From Mycolicibacterium sp. TUM20985 (GTDB lineage: Bacteria; Actinomycetota; Actinomycetes; Mycobacteriales; Mycobacteriaceae): DNA of 64,000 nt. Made by a program: the position numbers and the translations under genes. How positions within the stretch are numbered: position 1 is the first letter of the stretch; each line of letters starts with the position of its first letter. Location: the NCBI RefSeq assembly GCF_030295745.1, contig NZ_AP027291.1, positions 3,720,001-3,784,000 on the forward strand, in the 5' to 3' direction. The notes under the pieces are model-generated. The model made no database searches and was not told the origin of the DNA. It saw only the letters and a program-made list of their open reading frames with translations. Positions 44,010 to 53,109 of this stretch are shown in pieces.

Positions 44010-45064
44010 CCACCAATGCGCTCGAAGTCGCCGGCCTGGCCAAGTCGTTCGGCGGTCACACCGTGCTCCACGGCGTCGACCTCACCATTCCCGAGGGCAC
44101 CGTCACCGCCGTCGTCGGCGCCTCCGGGTGCGGTAAGACCACCCTGCTGCGCCTGGTCGCCGGCTTCGAGACCCCGGACGCCGGAACGATTTCCGTGGCC
44201 GGGCGCATCGTCGCCGGTCCGAAGGGGTGTGTCCCGGCGCACCGCCGCGACATCGGCTACGTCGCGCAGGACGGTGCACTGTTCCCTCATCTGACCGTCG
44301 GCCAGAACATCGCGTACGGGTTGACCGGCAGTGCCCGCAGGTCGCGCACCCGGGTCGCCGAGTTGCTCGAGACCGTTTCCCTGGACCCGTCCCTGGCGCG
44401 CCGCCGACCCCACGAGCTGTCCGGCGGCCAGCAGCAGCGGGTCGCACTGGCGAGGGCGCTCGCCCGCGAACCCGCACTGATGCTGCTCGACGAACCCTTC
44501 AGCGCGTTGGACACCGGTCTGCGGGCGTCGACCCGCCAGGCCGTGGCCCAGCTGCTCGCGGAAGCCCACGTGACGACGCTTCTGGTCACCCACGACCAGG
44601 AGGAAGCGCTCTCGATCGCCGATCAGGTGGCCGTCATGTGCGAAGGGCGGTTCGCCGGAGTCGGTACCCCCCAACAGGTCTACCTCGCACCGAGGGACGA
44701 ATTCACCGCCCGGTTCCTCGGCGACTGCGTGTTGTTGCCGGGGACGGTCAGCGGAGATGTCGCCGATTGCGTGCTGGGCCAGCTGCCGGTGCGCGACCGG
44801 GTCGACGACGGGCCGGCGACCCTGATGCTGCGGCCCGAACAGCTGACCGCCACGCCCGTGTCCGACGGCGACGAGCACGGCAAGGGACTAGGGACCGTGC
44901 TGTCCTCGGAGTTCCGCGGACACGACGTTGTGCTCCTCGTCGATCCTGGTGCAGGAGAACCGATCATCGTGCGCCAGCACAGCCTCGATCCCCCGGCCGT
45001 GCACGCCAAGGTGCGCGTCGACGTCATCGGGCCGGTGGTCGTCCTCGCCCCGCGGCAGGCGTGA
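44006..45064 (+). CDS. Ferric iron ABC transporter ATPase (FbpC-like)
   Basis: 352 residues. Walker A GASGCGKTT (about residues 36-44), signature LSGGQQQRVALARAL, Walker B LMLLDEPFSALD and VTHDQEEALSIADQVAVM. A C-terminal TOBE domain (from PATLMLRPEQLT, about residue 270) is usual for FbpC and sugar-type ATPases. GTG at 44006 overlaps the permease stop. The stop shares one base with the start of the next gene (TGATG), which ties iron uptake to the fusion enzyme. Confidence 0.92.
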   Translation: MTTNALEVAGLAKSFGGHTVLHGVDLTIPEGTVTAVVGASGCGKTTLLRLVAGFETPDAGTISVAGRIVAGPKGCVPAHRRDIGYVAQDGALFPHLTVGQNIAYGLTGSARRSRTRVAELLETVSLDPSLARRRPHELSGGQQQRVALARALAREPALMLLDEPFSALDTGLRASTRQAVAQLLAEAHVTTLLVTHDQEEALSIADQVAVMCEGRFAGVGTPQQVYLAPRDEFTARFLGDCVLLPGTVSGDVADCVLGQLPVRDRVDDGPATLMLRPEQLTATPVSDGDEHGKGLGTVLSSEFRGHDVVLLVDPGAGEPIIVRQHSLDPPAVHAKVRVDVIGPVVVLAPRQA

Positions 45065-47562
45065 TGTTCGACCGCTTACTCGATCACCTCGTCTCCTTCG
45101 GTGATCATCCCGCACTGCTGACGGCCCACCAGCGACTGTCGTACCGCGAACTCGCCGATCGCGTCACGGCCGCTGCGTCCGAACTCGGCAGCCAGCGCAG
45201 ACTCGTACTCCTCGAGACCCGCAACGACGTCGACACCGTGGTGAACTACCTCGGGGCGCTGGCGGGCGGCCACGTCGTGATACCCCTGCCCGCCGACGCC
45301 GACCACACGGCGGTGATCGAGGCCTACGACCCCGAGGTGATCGTCCGCGGCGACCGCGTGGAGCACCGTCACCGCGCCGCCCACGACCTGCACCCAGACC
45401 TCGCACTGCTGTTGTCGACGTCGGGCAGCACGGGATCACCGAAGCTGGTCCGCCTGTCGACGGCGAATCTGACGACCAACGCCGAGGCCATCGCCACCTA
45501 TCTGAACATCCGCGAGAATGACAGGGCCGCAACGACTTTGCCGATGTCCTACTGCTATGGGCTATCGGTGCTCCACAGCCACCTGCTGCGCGGCGCCGGC
45601 ATGGTCCTGACCGATCACTCGGTCGTCGACGACGAGCTCTGGGACCTGATGACCCAGCACCACGTGACGAGCTTCGCAGGTGTGCCGCACACCTTCGATC
45701 TGCTGGACCGCGTCGGCTTCGACGACATGGTGCTGCCGCACCTGCGGTACGTCACCGCGGCCGGTGGCCGGCTGGCGCCCGACCGGGTGCGGCGCTTCGC
45801 CGAACTCGGCCGCCGCCGCGGGTGGCAGCTGTTCGTCATGTACGGCGCGACGGAGGCCACCGCGCGCATGGCCTATCTACCACCGGAACTCGCGACGGAG
45901 AACCCGCACTCGATCGGGGTGCCGATACCCGGTGGCGCGTTCGAAGTCCTGCCGTTGGACGGCGAGCCGGTCGACGGAATGCCCGACGGCGTCGGCGAAC
46001 TCGTCTACCGCGGCCCAGGGGTGATGATGGGTTACGCGCACGGGCCCGGCGATCTCGCGGCGGGCCATGTCGTCGAAGCCCTGCACACCGGTGACCTCGC
46101 CCGGCGCAACGCCCACGGTCTCTACGAGGTCGTGGGCCGCATCGACCGGTTCGCGAAGTTGTTCGGCCTGCGCCTCGATCTCGAACGGGTGGAGGCAAGT
46201 CTGCGCACGGCAGGCGTCACCGCGATCTGCGCGGAGGGAGACGGCCTCCTCGTCGTCGCCGCGGCCGACCGGCCGCCAGGATGCGACGTGGTCAGGCACG
46301 CGGCGGAGGCCTCGGGGCTGCCCCGTGCGGCGGTCCGCGTGCTCGACGTGGACGAGATCCCCCGATTGCCCTCTGGCAAGCCGGATTTCCAGAGCGTTCG
46401 CGAACTTGCCGACCGCCCCCCGGCAGTCGACCCGGGCCGATTCGATCTCCGTGCGCTGTTCGCCGACGTGTTGCACCTCGACGTCGACTCGATCGATCGA
46501 AGTGCCAGCTTCGTCGACCTCGGCGGAAACTCGCTGTCGTACGTATCGATGTCGGTCCGCCTCGAGCGGGCGATCGGCCACCTTCCCGCCGACTGGCAGC
46601 AGCTCCCGGTCGGGGAGCTCGAGGCTGCGGCGAAACCCCGGCGGTGGTGGGGCACGACGCTCGAGACCAGCGTCGCACTACGCGCGATCGCGATCGTCAT
46701 GGTCGTCGGGTCACACGCGGGGCTGTACACGCTGTGGGGCGGCGCCCACGTCCTTCTGGGCGTCGCCGGGTACAACTTCGGCCGCTTCTGCCTGACCCCG
46801 CTGCCGCGCTCTCAGCGAGTTCGGCACCTGCGCAACACCATTGCGTGGATCGCCGTGCCCTCGGCGGTATGGGTGGCCATCGCGCTGGTGATCACCGATG
46901 ACTACACGCCGTGGAATCTGCTGCTGGCCGACAAGTTCCTCGGTCCGGGCGACAGCCTGACGTCGGGCAGGTTGTGGTTCGTCGAGATCGTGGTGTGGAT
47001 TCTCGTGGTCCTGGCGCTGGTCTGTTGGATGCCCCTCGCCGACCGACTCGAGCGCCGCAAGCCGTACGCGTTCGCGATGGCCTTCCTGGCGGCGGGTCTG
47101 GTGGTGCGCTTCGACGGGTTCGGCATGGGTCACGCGGCGTGGTTCACCGTGCTTGCGTTCTGGTTCTTCGCGATCGGCTGGGCGGCGTCGAAGGCGTCGA
47201 CGGTTCGCCAACGCGCCGTCGTCACTGGGTTTCTCGCGATCGGCGTCATCGGCTACTTCGGCGAAGTGCACAGGGAACTGTTGGTGTTCGCCGGTCTGGG
47301 GCTGCTGATCTGGCTGCCCGGCCTGCGGTGCCCGTCAGCGCTGACGGCGGTGGCCGGTGTGCTGGCCGAAGCGTCGCTCGTCATCTATCTCGTGCACTAT
47401 CAGGTGTATCCGCTGTTCGGCGACCACCGGCTGGCGGGCGTGACCGCATCGGTGCTGGCGGGTGTCGCCCTCACGCAGCTGTTGATCATGGCGCGCAGGC
47501 GGATTCGGATCGGTGGGGCCCGGCCCGTCAGTTCTCGGCCTGCGGCTCCCGCTCCGCGATGA
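45064..47562 (+). CDS. Adenylation domain - carrier domain - membrane acyltransferase fusion
   Basis: 832 residues, in three parts. Residues 1-455 are an AMP-binding domain with P-loop STSGSTGSPK (118-127), YGATEATA, the GDLARR strand and the C-terminal Lys in LPSGKPDF. Residues about 460-530 are a carrier domain, phosphopantetheine Ser490 in GGNSL. Residues about 540-820 are a nine- to ten-helix membrane acyltransferase-3-like domain, catalytic His551 in VVGSHAG. The enzyme should activate a carboxylic acid, load it on its own carrier, and transfer it across or at the membrane. Coupled to the ferric importer under an IdeR box. Neither acid nor acceptor is known. Its stop overlaps the convergent TesB gene by 35 bases. 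Confidence 0.85.
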   Translation: MFDRLLDHLVSFGDHPALLTAHQRLSYRELADRVTAAASELGSQRRLVLLETRNDVDTVVNYLGALAGGHVVIPLPADADHTAVIEAYDPEVIVRGDRVEHRHRAAHDLHPDLALLLSTSGSTGSPKLVRLSTANLTTNAEAIATYLNIRENDRAATTLPMSYCYGLSVLHSHLLRGAGMVLTDHSVVDDELWDLMTQHHVTSFAGVPHTFDLLDRVGFDDMVLPHLRYVTAAGGRLAPDRVRRFAELGRRRGWQLFVMYGATEATARMAYLPPELATENPHSIGVPIPGGAFEVLPLDGEPVDGMPDGVGELVYRGPGVMMGYAHGPGDLAAGHVVEALHTGDLARRNAHGLYEVVGRIDRFAKLFGLRLDLERVEASLRTAGVTAICAEGDGLLVVAAADRPPGCDVVRHAAEASGLPRAAVRVLDVDEIPRLPSGKPDFQSVRELADRPPAVDPGRFDLRALFADVLHLDVDSIDRSASFVDLGGNSLSYVSMSVRLERAIGHLPADWQQLPVGELEAAAKPRRWWGTTLETSVALRAIAIVMVVGSHAGLYTLWGGAHVLLGVAGYNFGRFCLTPLPRSQRVRHLRNTIAWIAVPSAVWVAIALVITDDYTPWNLLLADKFLGPGDSLTSGRLWFVEIVVWILVVLALVCWMPLADRLERRKPYAFAMAFLAAGLVVRFDGFGMGHAAWFTVLAFWFFAIGWAASKASTVRQRAVVTGFLAIGVIGYFGEVHRELLVFAGLGLLIWLPGLRCPSALTAVAGVLAEASLVIYLVHYQVYPLFGDHRLAGVTASVLAGVALTQLLIMARRRIRIGGARPVSSRPAAPAPR

Positions 47563-48346
47563 GGCCCTCCTGCGCCACGGTGGCGGCGATCTCGCCGTCC
47601 GCACCGACCAGGCTCCCGGTGATCACGCCCCGGCCCCGGGCCGCCGCGGGCGACCTGGTCTCCAGCAGGTTCCAGCGGTCCGCCCGCACCGGTCGGTGAA
47701 ACCAGATCGACGAATCGGTCGTCCCGCTGCGGTGAGTGCGCGCCGACATCGAATGGCCGTGCACCTGCAACGCGGGATCGATCATGTACACGTCGCAGAC
47801 GTAGGCCGCGATCACGTCGTGCAGCAGTGGCACCTCGGGAACCGGCACCTCGACGCGCCACCAGAGGCGTCTGACGAACTCCCCCGTCGACCGGTCGTCG
47901 ACGACCCGGACGTCGATCTCGTCCAGGGGCATCGAGGGGGCCGGGCCCGGCGGGCCGGTGCGTGGCAGGGTTTCGGGATCCGTGGGCATCGAGGTGAACC
48001 GGCCGTGTTCGGGACCCGCCAGCGGCACGGCGAACGAGACGCTCGCCGCCGTCAGGAGGCGACCGGCCTGTCGGGACTCGACCCGGCGGGCCGAGGTGGT
48101 CCGCCCGTCGAACACCCGCTCCACCGTGTACTCCACGTCGTCACCCGCCTCACCGCCCCGCAGGAATTGCAGATGCATGGTGGTGGGCAGCTTCGACGGT
48201 TCGACGGTGCGGGCAGCGGCGGCGAGGGTCTGGGCCATGAACTGCCCCCCGAACGCACGCTTGCCCTCCGGTCCGCTGGCCGGCCCGATCCAGCAGTCCT
48301 CCGACGGGCCCGCCACGACGTCGAGCAGGCGCAGCAGTGCACTCAC
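47528..48346 (-). CDS. Acyl-CoA thioesterase TesB-like
   Basis: About 272 residues with two hot-dog domains. The pattern EDCWIGPASGPEGKRAFGGQFMAQTLAAAARTV is the N-terminal family signature and the aspartate region of TesB is in MIDPALQVHGHSMSARTHRSGTTDSSIWFHRPVRAD. It hydrolyses acyl-CoA to free acid. GTG at 48346 overlaps the CoA-transferase stop by four bases, and translation is probably coupled. Convergent with, and overlapping, the adenylation fusion gene. Confidence 0.88.
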   Translation of the reverse strand: MSALLRLLDVVAGPSEDCWIGPASGPEGKRAFGGQFMAQTLAAAARTVEPSKLPTTMHLQFLRGGEAGDDVEYTVERVFDGRTTSARRVESRQAGRLLTAASVSFAVPLAGPEHGRFTSMPTDPETLPRTGPPGPAPSMPLDEIDVRVVDDRSTGEFVRRLWWRVEVPVPEVPLLHDVIAAYVCDVYMIDPALQVHGHSMSARTHRSGTTDSSIWFHRPVRADRWNLLETRSPAAARGRGVITGSLVGADGEIAATVAQEGLIAEREPQAEN

Positions 48347-49539
48347 GCGACCGTACCCGCGTCGGTCAGCCGCTGAATCTCGTCGTTGGACAAGCCGAGT
48401 CGATCGCGGAGCACGTCGGCGGTCTGGTCGCCGAGGGCGGGAGCCGGCACCGCGGGTCGGTAGACACCGTCGACCGCCAGCGGCAGGCCCGGCGCCAGGT
48501 ACTCGCCGATGCGTGGCTGATCGAGCGTGCTGAACAAGGGATTGTCGGTCACCTTCGGATCGGCCGCGGCCTCGTCGAAGGTGCGGTAGCGCTCCCACAG
48601 AATGGACGTCGCCGACAGGGCCGCGGTGACCTGCTCTGCGGTGTGCTCGGTGAACCACACCGTGAACAGCCCCGTGAGCGCGTCGCGATGCCGATAGCGC
48701 TGCCCCTCGTCGGTGAAGTCGGCACCGAGCGATTCACCAAGCGCAGCAACGGCTTTGACGGTCCCGGTCAGCTCGGCCAGATCACGGAAGTGCCGGCCGG
48801 TGAGCGCGACGATCATGAACGCAACACCGTCGGCGCTGGTGAACGCCTGGCCGTACTGACCGTAGATCGAGTTGCCGATGCGCTCGCGCCCGACGCCGTT
48901 GATCATCACCTCGGTCAGAAAACTCAGGTTGCCCGCGGTGGCCAGGGCGACGTTCTCCAGGGGGACGGCGACGCGCTGACCCCGACCGGTGGCCTCGCGG
49001 TGCCTCAGCGCGGTCGTCACGGCAAGGGCCACGTACAGCCCGCAGGTGACGTCCCACGCGGGCAGGACGTGGTTGACCGGGGCGGCGAGACCGGCCGGTC
49101 CGGTGACCAACGGAAAGCCGATACCTGCATTGACGGTGTAGTCGACGCCGGTGCCACCGTCGGCACGGCCCGACACCTCGACGTGGATGAGATCGGGACG
49201 CGACTCGACCAACGCATCATAGGAATGCCATTGCCGCCCAACCACATTGGTGATCAAGATGCCACTGTCGACAATCAAGCGCGTGACCAACTCGCGCCCC
49301 TCGTCGCTGCGCGCGTCGATGGCGGCGGAGTGCTTGCCCTTGTTCAGCCCGGCCCAGTAGATGCTCTCGCCGTTGGCGGTCAACGGCCAGCGGTGATAGT
49401 CCGCGGCCCCGCCGACGGGATCGACGCGAATCACCTCGGCGCCGAGCTGGGCCAGTGTCATCCCGGCCAAGGGAACGGCGACGAAGCTGGAGATCTCGAT
49501 GATCCGGACGCCGGCCAGCGGCTGGGTGGCATCGGCCAT
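48343..49539 (-). CDS. CaiB/BaiF CoA-transferase
   Basis: 398 residues of family III CoA-transferase. LAGVRIIEISSFVAVPLAGMTLAQLGAEVIRVDPVGG is the characteristic start, and the catalytic Asp region follows around residue 165 in the ACGLYVALA segment. It moves CoA to a carboxylic acid. ATG at 49539 shares one base with the HAD stop. In one run with TesB, HAD and SDR genes, this suggests acyl-CoA cycling. The Asp assignment was not aligned. Confidence 0.87.
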   Translation of the reverse strand: MADATQPLAGVRIIEISSFVAVPLAGMTLAQLGAEVIRVDPVGGAADYHRWPLTANGESIYWAGLNKGKHSAAIDARSDEGRELVTRLIVDSGILITNVVGRQWHSYDALVESRPDLIHVEVSGRADGGTGVDYTVNAGIGFPLVTGPAGLAAPVNHVLPAWDVTCGLYVALAVTTALRHREATGRGQRVAVPLENVALATAGNLSFLTEVMINGVGRERIGNSIYGQYGQAFTSADGVAFMIVALTGRHFRDLAELTGTVKAVAALGESLGADFTDEGQRYRHRDALTGLFTVWFTEHTAEQVTAALSATSILWERYRTFDEAAADPKVTDNPLFSTLDQPRIGEYLAPGLPLAVDGVYRPAVPAPALGDQTADVLRDRLGLSNDEIQRLTDAGTVA

Positions 49540-50312
49540 CAGATGAGGTCGACCGCATCGGCGATGGAGTCGAGCACCCGGCTGGGCCGGAAGGGATACT
49601 TCTCGATGTCACCCAACGTCGTCGATCCCGTGAGTACCAGGATCGTCTCCAACCCGGCCTCGATCCCTGCGACGACGTCGGTGTCCATCCGGTCGCCGAC
49701 CATGAACGTGCTCTCCGAGTGCGCTTCGATGCGGTTCAGCGCGCTGCGGAACATCATTGGGTTCGGCTTGCCCACGAAGTAGGGTTCGCGTCCGGTGGCC
49801 TTGGTGATCAGCGCCGCGACCGATCCGGTGGCGGGGGTCGGTCCCTCGGCCGACGGCCCGGTGACGTCGGGGTTGGTCGCGATGAAGCGGGCACCCCCGC
49901 CGATCAACCGGATCGCCTTGGTGATCGCCTCGAACGAGTACGTCCGCGTCTCGCCGAGGACCACGAAGTCGGGTCCGGTGTCGGTCAGCGTGTACCCGAC
50001 CTCGTGCAGTGCCGTCGTCAGCCCCGCCTCGCCGATGACGTAGGCGGATCCGCCGGGCAGCTGGTCGAACAGGAACGCCGCGGTGGCCAGGGCCGACGTC
50101 CAGATCGCGGCCTCAGGCACTTCGAGGCCGGATCGCAGCAGCCGCGCCGCCAGATCGCGTGGCGTGAAGATCGAGTTGTTGGTCAGCACCAGGAAGGGGC
50201 GCTCCTTCTCCACCAACCGTTGCAGGAATTCGACGGCGCCGGGAAGCGCACGCTCCTCGTGTACGAGAACGCCATCCATGTCGGTGAGCCAGCACTGCGG
50301 TGTCTTGCGCAT
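49539..50312 (-). CDS. HAD-IIA family phosphatase (NagD-like)
   Basis: About 257 residues. The HAD motif I DMDGVLVHEE has the nucleophile Asp, LVLTNNS is motif II, and VGDRMDTDVVAGIEAG is motif IV. The cap domain is of type C2. NagD-like enzymes remove phosphate from nucleotides or sugars. ATG at 50312 gives the normal length. A longer frame to 50807 overlaps the SDR gene and was rejected. Confidence 0.88.
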   Translation of the reverse strand: MRKTPQCWLTDMDGVLVHEERALPGAVEFLQRLVEKERPFLVLTNNSIFTPRDLAARLLRSGLEVPEAAIWTSALATAAFLFDQLPGGSAYVIGEAGLTTALHEVGYTLTDTGPDFVVLGETRTYSFEAITKAIRLIGGGARFIATNPDVTGPSAEGPTPATGSVAALITKATGREPYFVGKPNPMMFRSALNRIEAHSESTFMVGDRMDTDVVAGIEAGLETILVLTGSTTLGDIEKYPFRPSRVLDSIADAVDLI

Positions 50313-50344
50313 GCCCCCAGTGTGGCAAGTCCGCCGCGGCGACG

Positions 50345-51157
50345 TCAGCGCACCACCACGGTCGACGGAACGCGTGGCGCGCCCAGAGCGTCCCGGTGCG
50401 ACGGCGGCCGGCGGCCGTCGACGTCGGTGATGCCGTATCGGTCGGCGAGCTCGGCACCGATCAGCGTCTGACCGCTCAGCTCGCCCAGCGCCGGATCGCG
50501 GTGCAGTGCGTCGATCAGACGCCCGGTGAACTCGGGCGTCTCGGCGTGCCGCGCGGTCTTCGCCAATGCCTCGGGCCGGCGAGAGAAGGCGCTGCGGAAC
50601 TTCTCCGTGAGGAGGATGCCCATCCAGATCGACACGGTCGTCACGCCGGTACCGGCGAAGTCGACGGCCATGTCGGCCGCGAGCTTGTCGACACCCGCCT
50701 TCTGCGCGCCATACGCGGGGCCGTGCATGTAGCACACCGACCCCGGTGAGGAGGTGAACGCGATGAGTCCACGGCCGTTCGCCAGCATCAGCGGCGCAGC
50801 GTGCCACGAGGCCACGTAGGCCGATCGCAAGCCGACGTCGAGGACGTCGACGAGTTCTAGCGGCTTCTCCCAGAACGGCTTCGAGCCCGTGAGTTGGTCG
50901 TGGACCGCCGCCGCGTTGTTGACGAGGAGATCCAACCTGCCGTCGCAGTCGTCGGCGACGCGGGAGAAGAGGGCGGCCACCTGAGCGTCGTCCCGGTGGT
51001 CGACGGTCACGGCGATGCCGCCGGCCCCGGTCTCGGTGACCGTCCGACCGGTCGAATAGACCCGCCAGCCCGCTGCCAGCAGCGCGGTGGCGATGCCGCG
51101 TCCCGCACCTCGGCTGGCCCCGGTGACGACGGCGACGGGCGCCCGGTCTTCGGTCAC
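50345..51157 (-). CDS. Short-chain dehydrogenase/reductase
   Basis: About 270 residues. Rossmann motif GASRGAGRGIA, NNAAAVH, and catalytic Tyr-x3-Lys in AYGAQKAG. The usual active-site Ser strand reads TSSPGSVCYM. Start is GTG at 51157 (MTEDRAPVAVVTGAS), eight bases from DUF2469. It closes the accessory block before the conserved DUF2469-rnhB-lepB-rplS order. Confidence 0.88.
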   Translation of the reverse strand: MTEDRAPVAVVTGASRGAGRGIATALLAAGWRVYSTGRTVTETGAGGIAVTVDHRDDAQVAALFSRVADDCDGRLDLLVNNAAAVHDQLTGSKPFWEKPLELVDVLDVGLRSAYVASWHAAPLMLANGRGLIAFTSSPGSVCYMHGPAYGAQKAGVDKLAADMAVDFAGTGVTTVSIWMGILLTEKFRSAFSRRPEALAKTARHAETPEFTGRLIDALHRDPALGELSGQTLIGAELADRYGITDVDGRRPPSHRDALGAPRVPSTVVVR

Positions 51158-51165
51158 GTCCGGAC

Positions 51166-51471
51166 TCAGTCGGGCAGCCGCAGTTCGGGCTTCTCGACCT
51201 CTTCGATGTTCACGTCCTTGAACGTGATGACCCGCACCTGCTTGACGAAGCGGGCGGGACGGTACATGTCCCAGACCCACGCGTCGGCCAAGCGGAGCTC
51301 GAAGTAGACCTCGCCGTCGGCGTTGCGCGGCACCAGTTCCACGCTGTTGGCGAGATAGAACCGGCGCTCGGTCTCCACGACGTAACTGAACTGCCCCACG
51401 ATGTCCTTGTATTCGCGGTACAGCGAGAGCTCCATCTCGGTCTCGTACTTCTCGAGATCTTCGGCACTCAT
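51166..51471 (-). CDS. DUF2469 family protein
   Basis: 101 residues, starting MSAEDLEKYETEMELSLYREYKDIVGQFSYVVETERRFYLAN, the typical actinobacterial DUF2469 pattern. Function unknown. Acidic N-terminus and a C-terminal VRVITFKDVNIEEVEKPELRLPD tail. It is the equivalent of Rv2901c, beside rnhB as in mycobacteria. ATG at 51471 fits the family length. Confidence 0.9.
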   Translation of the reverse strand: MSAEDLEKYETEMELSLYREYKDIVGQFSYVVETERRFYLANSVELVPRNADGEVYFELRLADAWVWDMYRPARFVKQVRVITFKDVNIEEVEKPELRLPD

Positions 51472-51475
51472 CGGT

Positions 51476-52198
51476 TCAGTGGTCCTCCGGTCGGTATTCG
51501 GTACATCTTTCCTCAGGCCCAATCGGCGTGCCGCCCGGCCTCCCGCTGGAGCCCACCCGACGTACGTTGATGAACGAGAAGCGGTGCTCGCTACAGGGGC
51601 CTCGCTCGGCCAATGCCGCGGTGTGGAAGGCGGTGCTGTAACCCTTGTGCTCGGCGAAACCGTAGCCGGGATGCCGGGTGTCCATCTGCACCATGAGACG
51701 GTCGCGGCTCACCTTGGCCAGCACGCTGGCCGCAGCGATGCAGGCCGCCGCGGCGTCACCACCCACGACCGGCAGCGACGGCATCGGCAGCCCCGGCACC
51801 CGAAAGCCATCGCTCAGCACGTAACCCGGCCGTAGGGGCAGGCCCGCGACCGCGCGCCGCATCCCCTCGATGTTCGCCACGTGCACCCCGCGTCGATCCA
51901 CTTCCGTCGACGGGATGAACACCACGTAATAGGCCAACGCATAGCGTCGAATCAGCGGAAACAGCCGCTCGCGCTCGCGTTCGTTGAGCTTCTTCGAGTC
52001 GTCGAGAGACGACAGGCTCTCCAGCCGATTGGGGCCCAGCACGCACGCCGCGACGACGAGCGGTCCCGCACAGGCGCCGCGCCCCACTTCGTCGACCCCG
52101 GCCACCGGGCCAAGACCACCGCGATACAGCGCAGATTCGATCGTGCGCAGGCCCGCGGACTTGCGGATCACGGCGCGAGGCGGCCAGGTCGCCGGCAC
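51476..52198 (-). CDS. rnhB: Ribonuclease HII
   Basis: 240 residues. The conserved GVDEVGRGACAGPLVVAA start has the first catalytic acids, and VSDGFRVPG and ASVLAKVSRDRLM carry the others. It removes RNA from RNA-DNA hybrids. ATG at 52198, 4 bases upstream of DUF2469 and 10 downstream of lepB's stop. Confidence 0.94.
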   Translation of the reverse strand: MPATWPPRAVIRKSAGLRTIESALYRGGLGPVAGVDEVGRGACAGPLVVAACVLGPNRLESLSSLDDSKKLNERERERLFPLIRRYALAYYVVFIPSTEVDRRGVHVANIEGMRRAVAGLPLRPGYVLSDGFRVPGLPMPSLPVVGGDAAAACIAAASVLAKVSRDRLMVQMDTRHPGYGFAEHKGYSTAFHTAALAERGPCSEHRFSFINVRRVGSSGRPGGTPIGPEERCTEYRPEDH

Positions 52199-52207
52199 TC
52201 AGCACTC

Positions 52208-53023
52208 CTACTGAGACGTCTGCGGATCGACGGCGGACACGCTGCCCCACCGTCCCGGGGGCCATGCGATGAACCGCGCCTTGCCGATCACGTTGTCGAC
52301 CGGAACCGTGCCTGCCATCGGGTCACCCGTGCACAGCAGACCCTTCTGGGCGTCCGTGGGTTGGTTGGTGCAATGTGCGCGCGAGTCGGCCGAGTGCGTG
52401 CGGTTGTCACCCATCACCCACAGCCGGTCCGCCGGGACCGTGATGGGGCCGAATTCATTGCCCAGGCACGGGTAGATCTGCGGGTCGGCCATCATCGTGT
52501 TGGCGTCGAGGTACGGCTCGTTCAGCTTCTTGCCGTCGACCGTGAGCCCCGTACTGGCCCGGCATTCGACCGTCTGACCACCGGTCGCGATCACGCGCTT
52601 CACGAGATCGTTCTCGTCGGGCGGCACGAAGCCGATGAACGAGAGCGCGTTCTGGAGATAGCGGATCGGGGTGCTGTCCGAACGGATCGACTTGTAGCCG
52701 ATGTTCCACGCGGGCGGTCCCTTGAAGACGACGACGTCACCCGGCTCCGGCGAGCTGAACCGGTACGTGACCTTGTCCACCATGATCCGGTCCCCGACGC
52801 AGCCGGCGCAGCCGTGCAGCGTGGGTTCCATGGACTCCGACGGGATCAGGTACGGCCGCGCCACGAAGGTCAGCATCACGTAGTAGAGGACGAGCGCAAT
52901 GCTCAGCAGGATCGCGGCTTCGCGGACCGCGCCACGCTTCTTCTTCGGCGGATCCTCGTCGACGTCATCCCGCTCGACGTCAACCCCCTCGGTGGCGTCG
53001 GGGGCGTCAGAGGGTCCGGTCAC
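52208..53023 (-). CDS. lepB: Signal peptidase I
   Basis: About 271 residues. One membrane segment (ILLSIALVLYYVMLTFVA), Ser nucleophile in PSESMEPT, general base Lys in VKRVIATGG, and MGDNRTHSADSR. It cleaves Sec and Tat signal peptides outside the membrane. The N-terminal polar tail is acidic. GTG at 53023 fits mycobacterial LepB length; an ORF start at 53074 is possible. Confidence 0.93.
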   Translation of the reverse strand: MTGPSDAPDATEGVDVERDDVDEDPPKKKRGAVREAAILLSIALVLYYVMLTFVARPYLIPSESMEPTLHGCAGCVGDRIMVDKVTYRFSSPEPGDVVVFKGPPAWNIGYKSIRSDSTPIRYLQNALSFIGFVPPDENDLVKRVIATGGQTVECRASTGLTVDGKKLNEPYLDANTMMADPQIYPCLGNEFGPITVPADRLWVMGDNRTHSADSRAHCTNQPTDAQKGLLCTGDPMAGTVPVDNVIGKARFIAWPPGRWGSVSAVDPQTSQ

Positions 53024-53109
53024 GCCTTCAGAGTAGTCAGCGCGGTGCGTGGCACCGCGCTGCTCGGGATCCAACCGTCACACCCGTCCGGGGGCAGTCT
53101 CGGCGCTGA

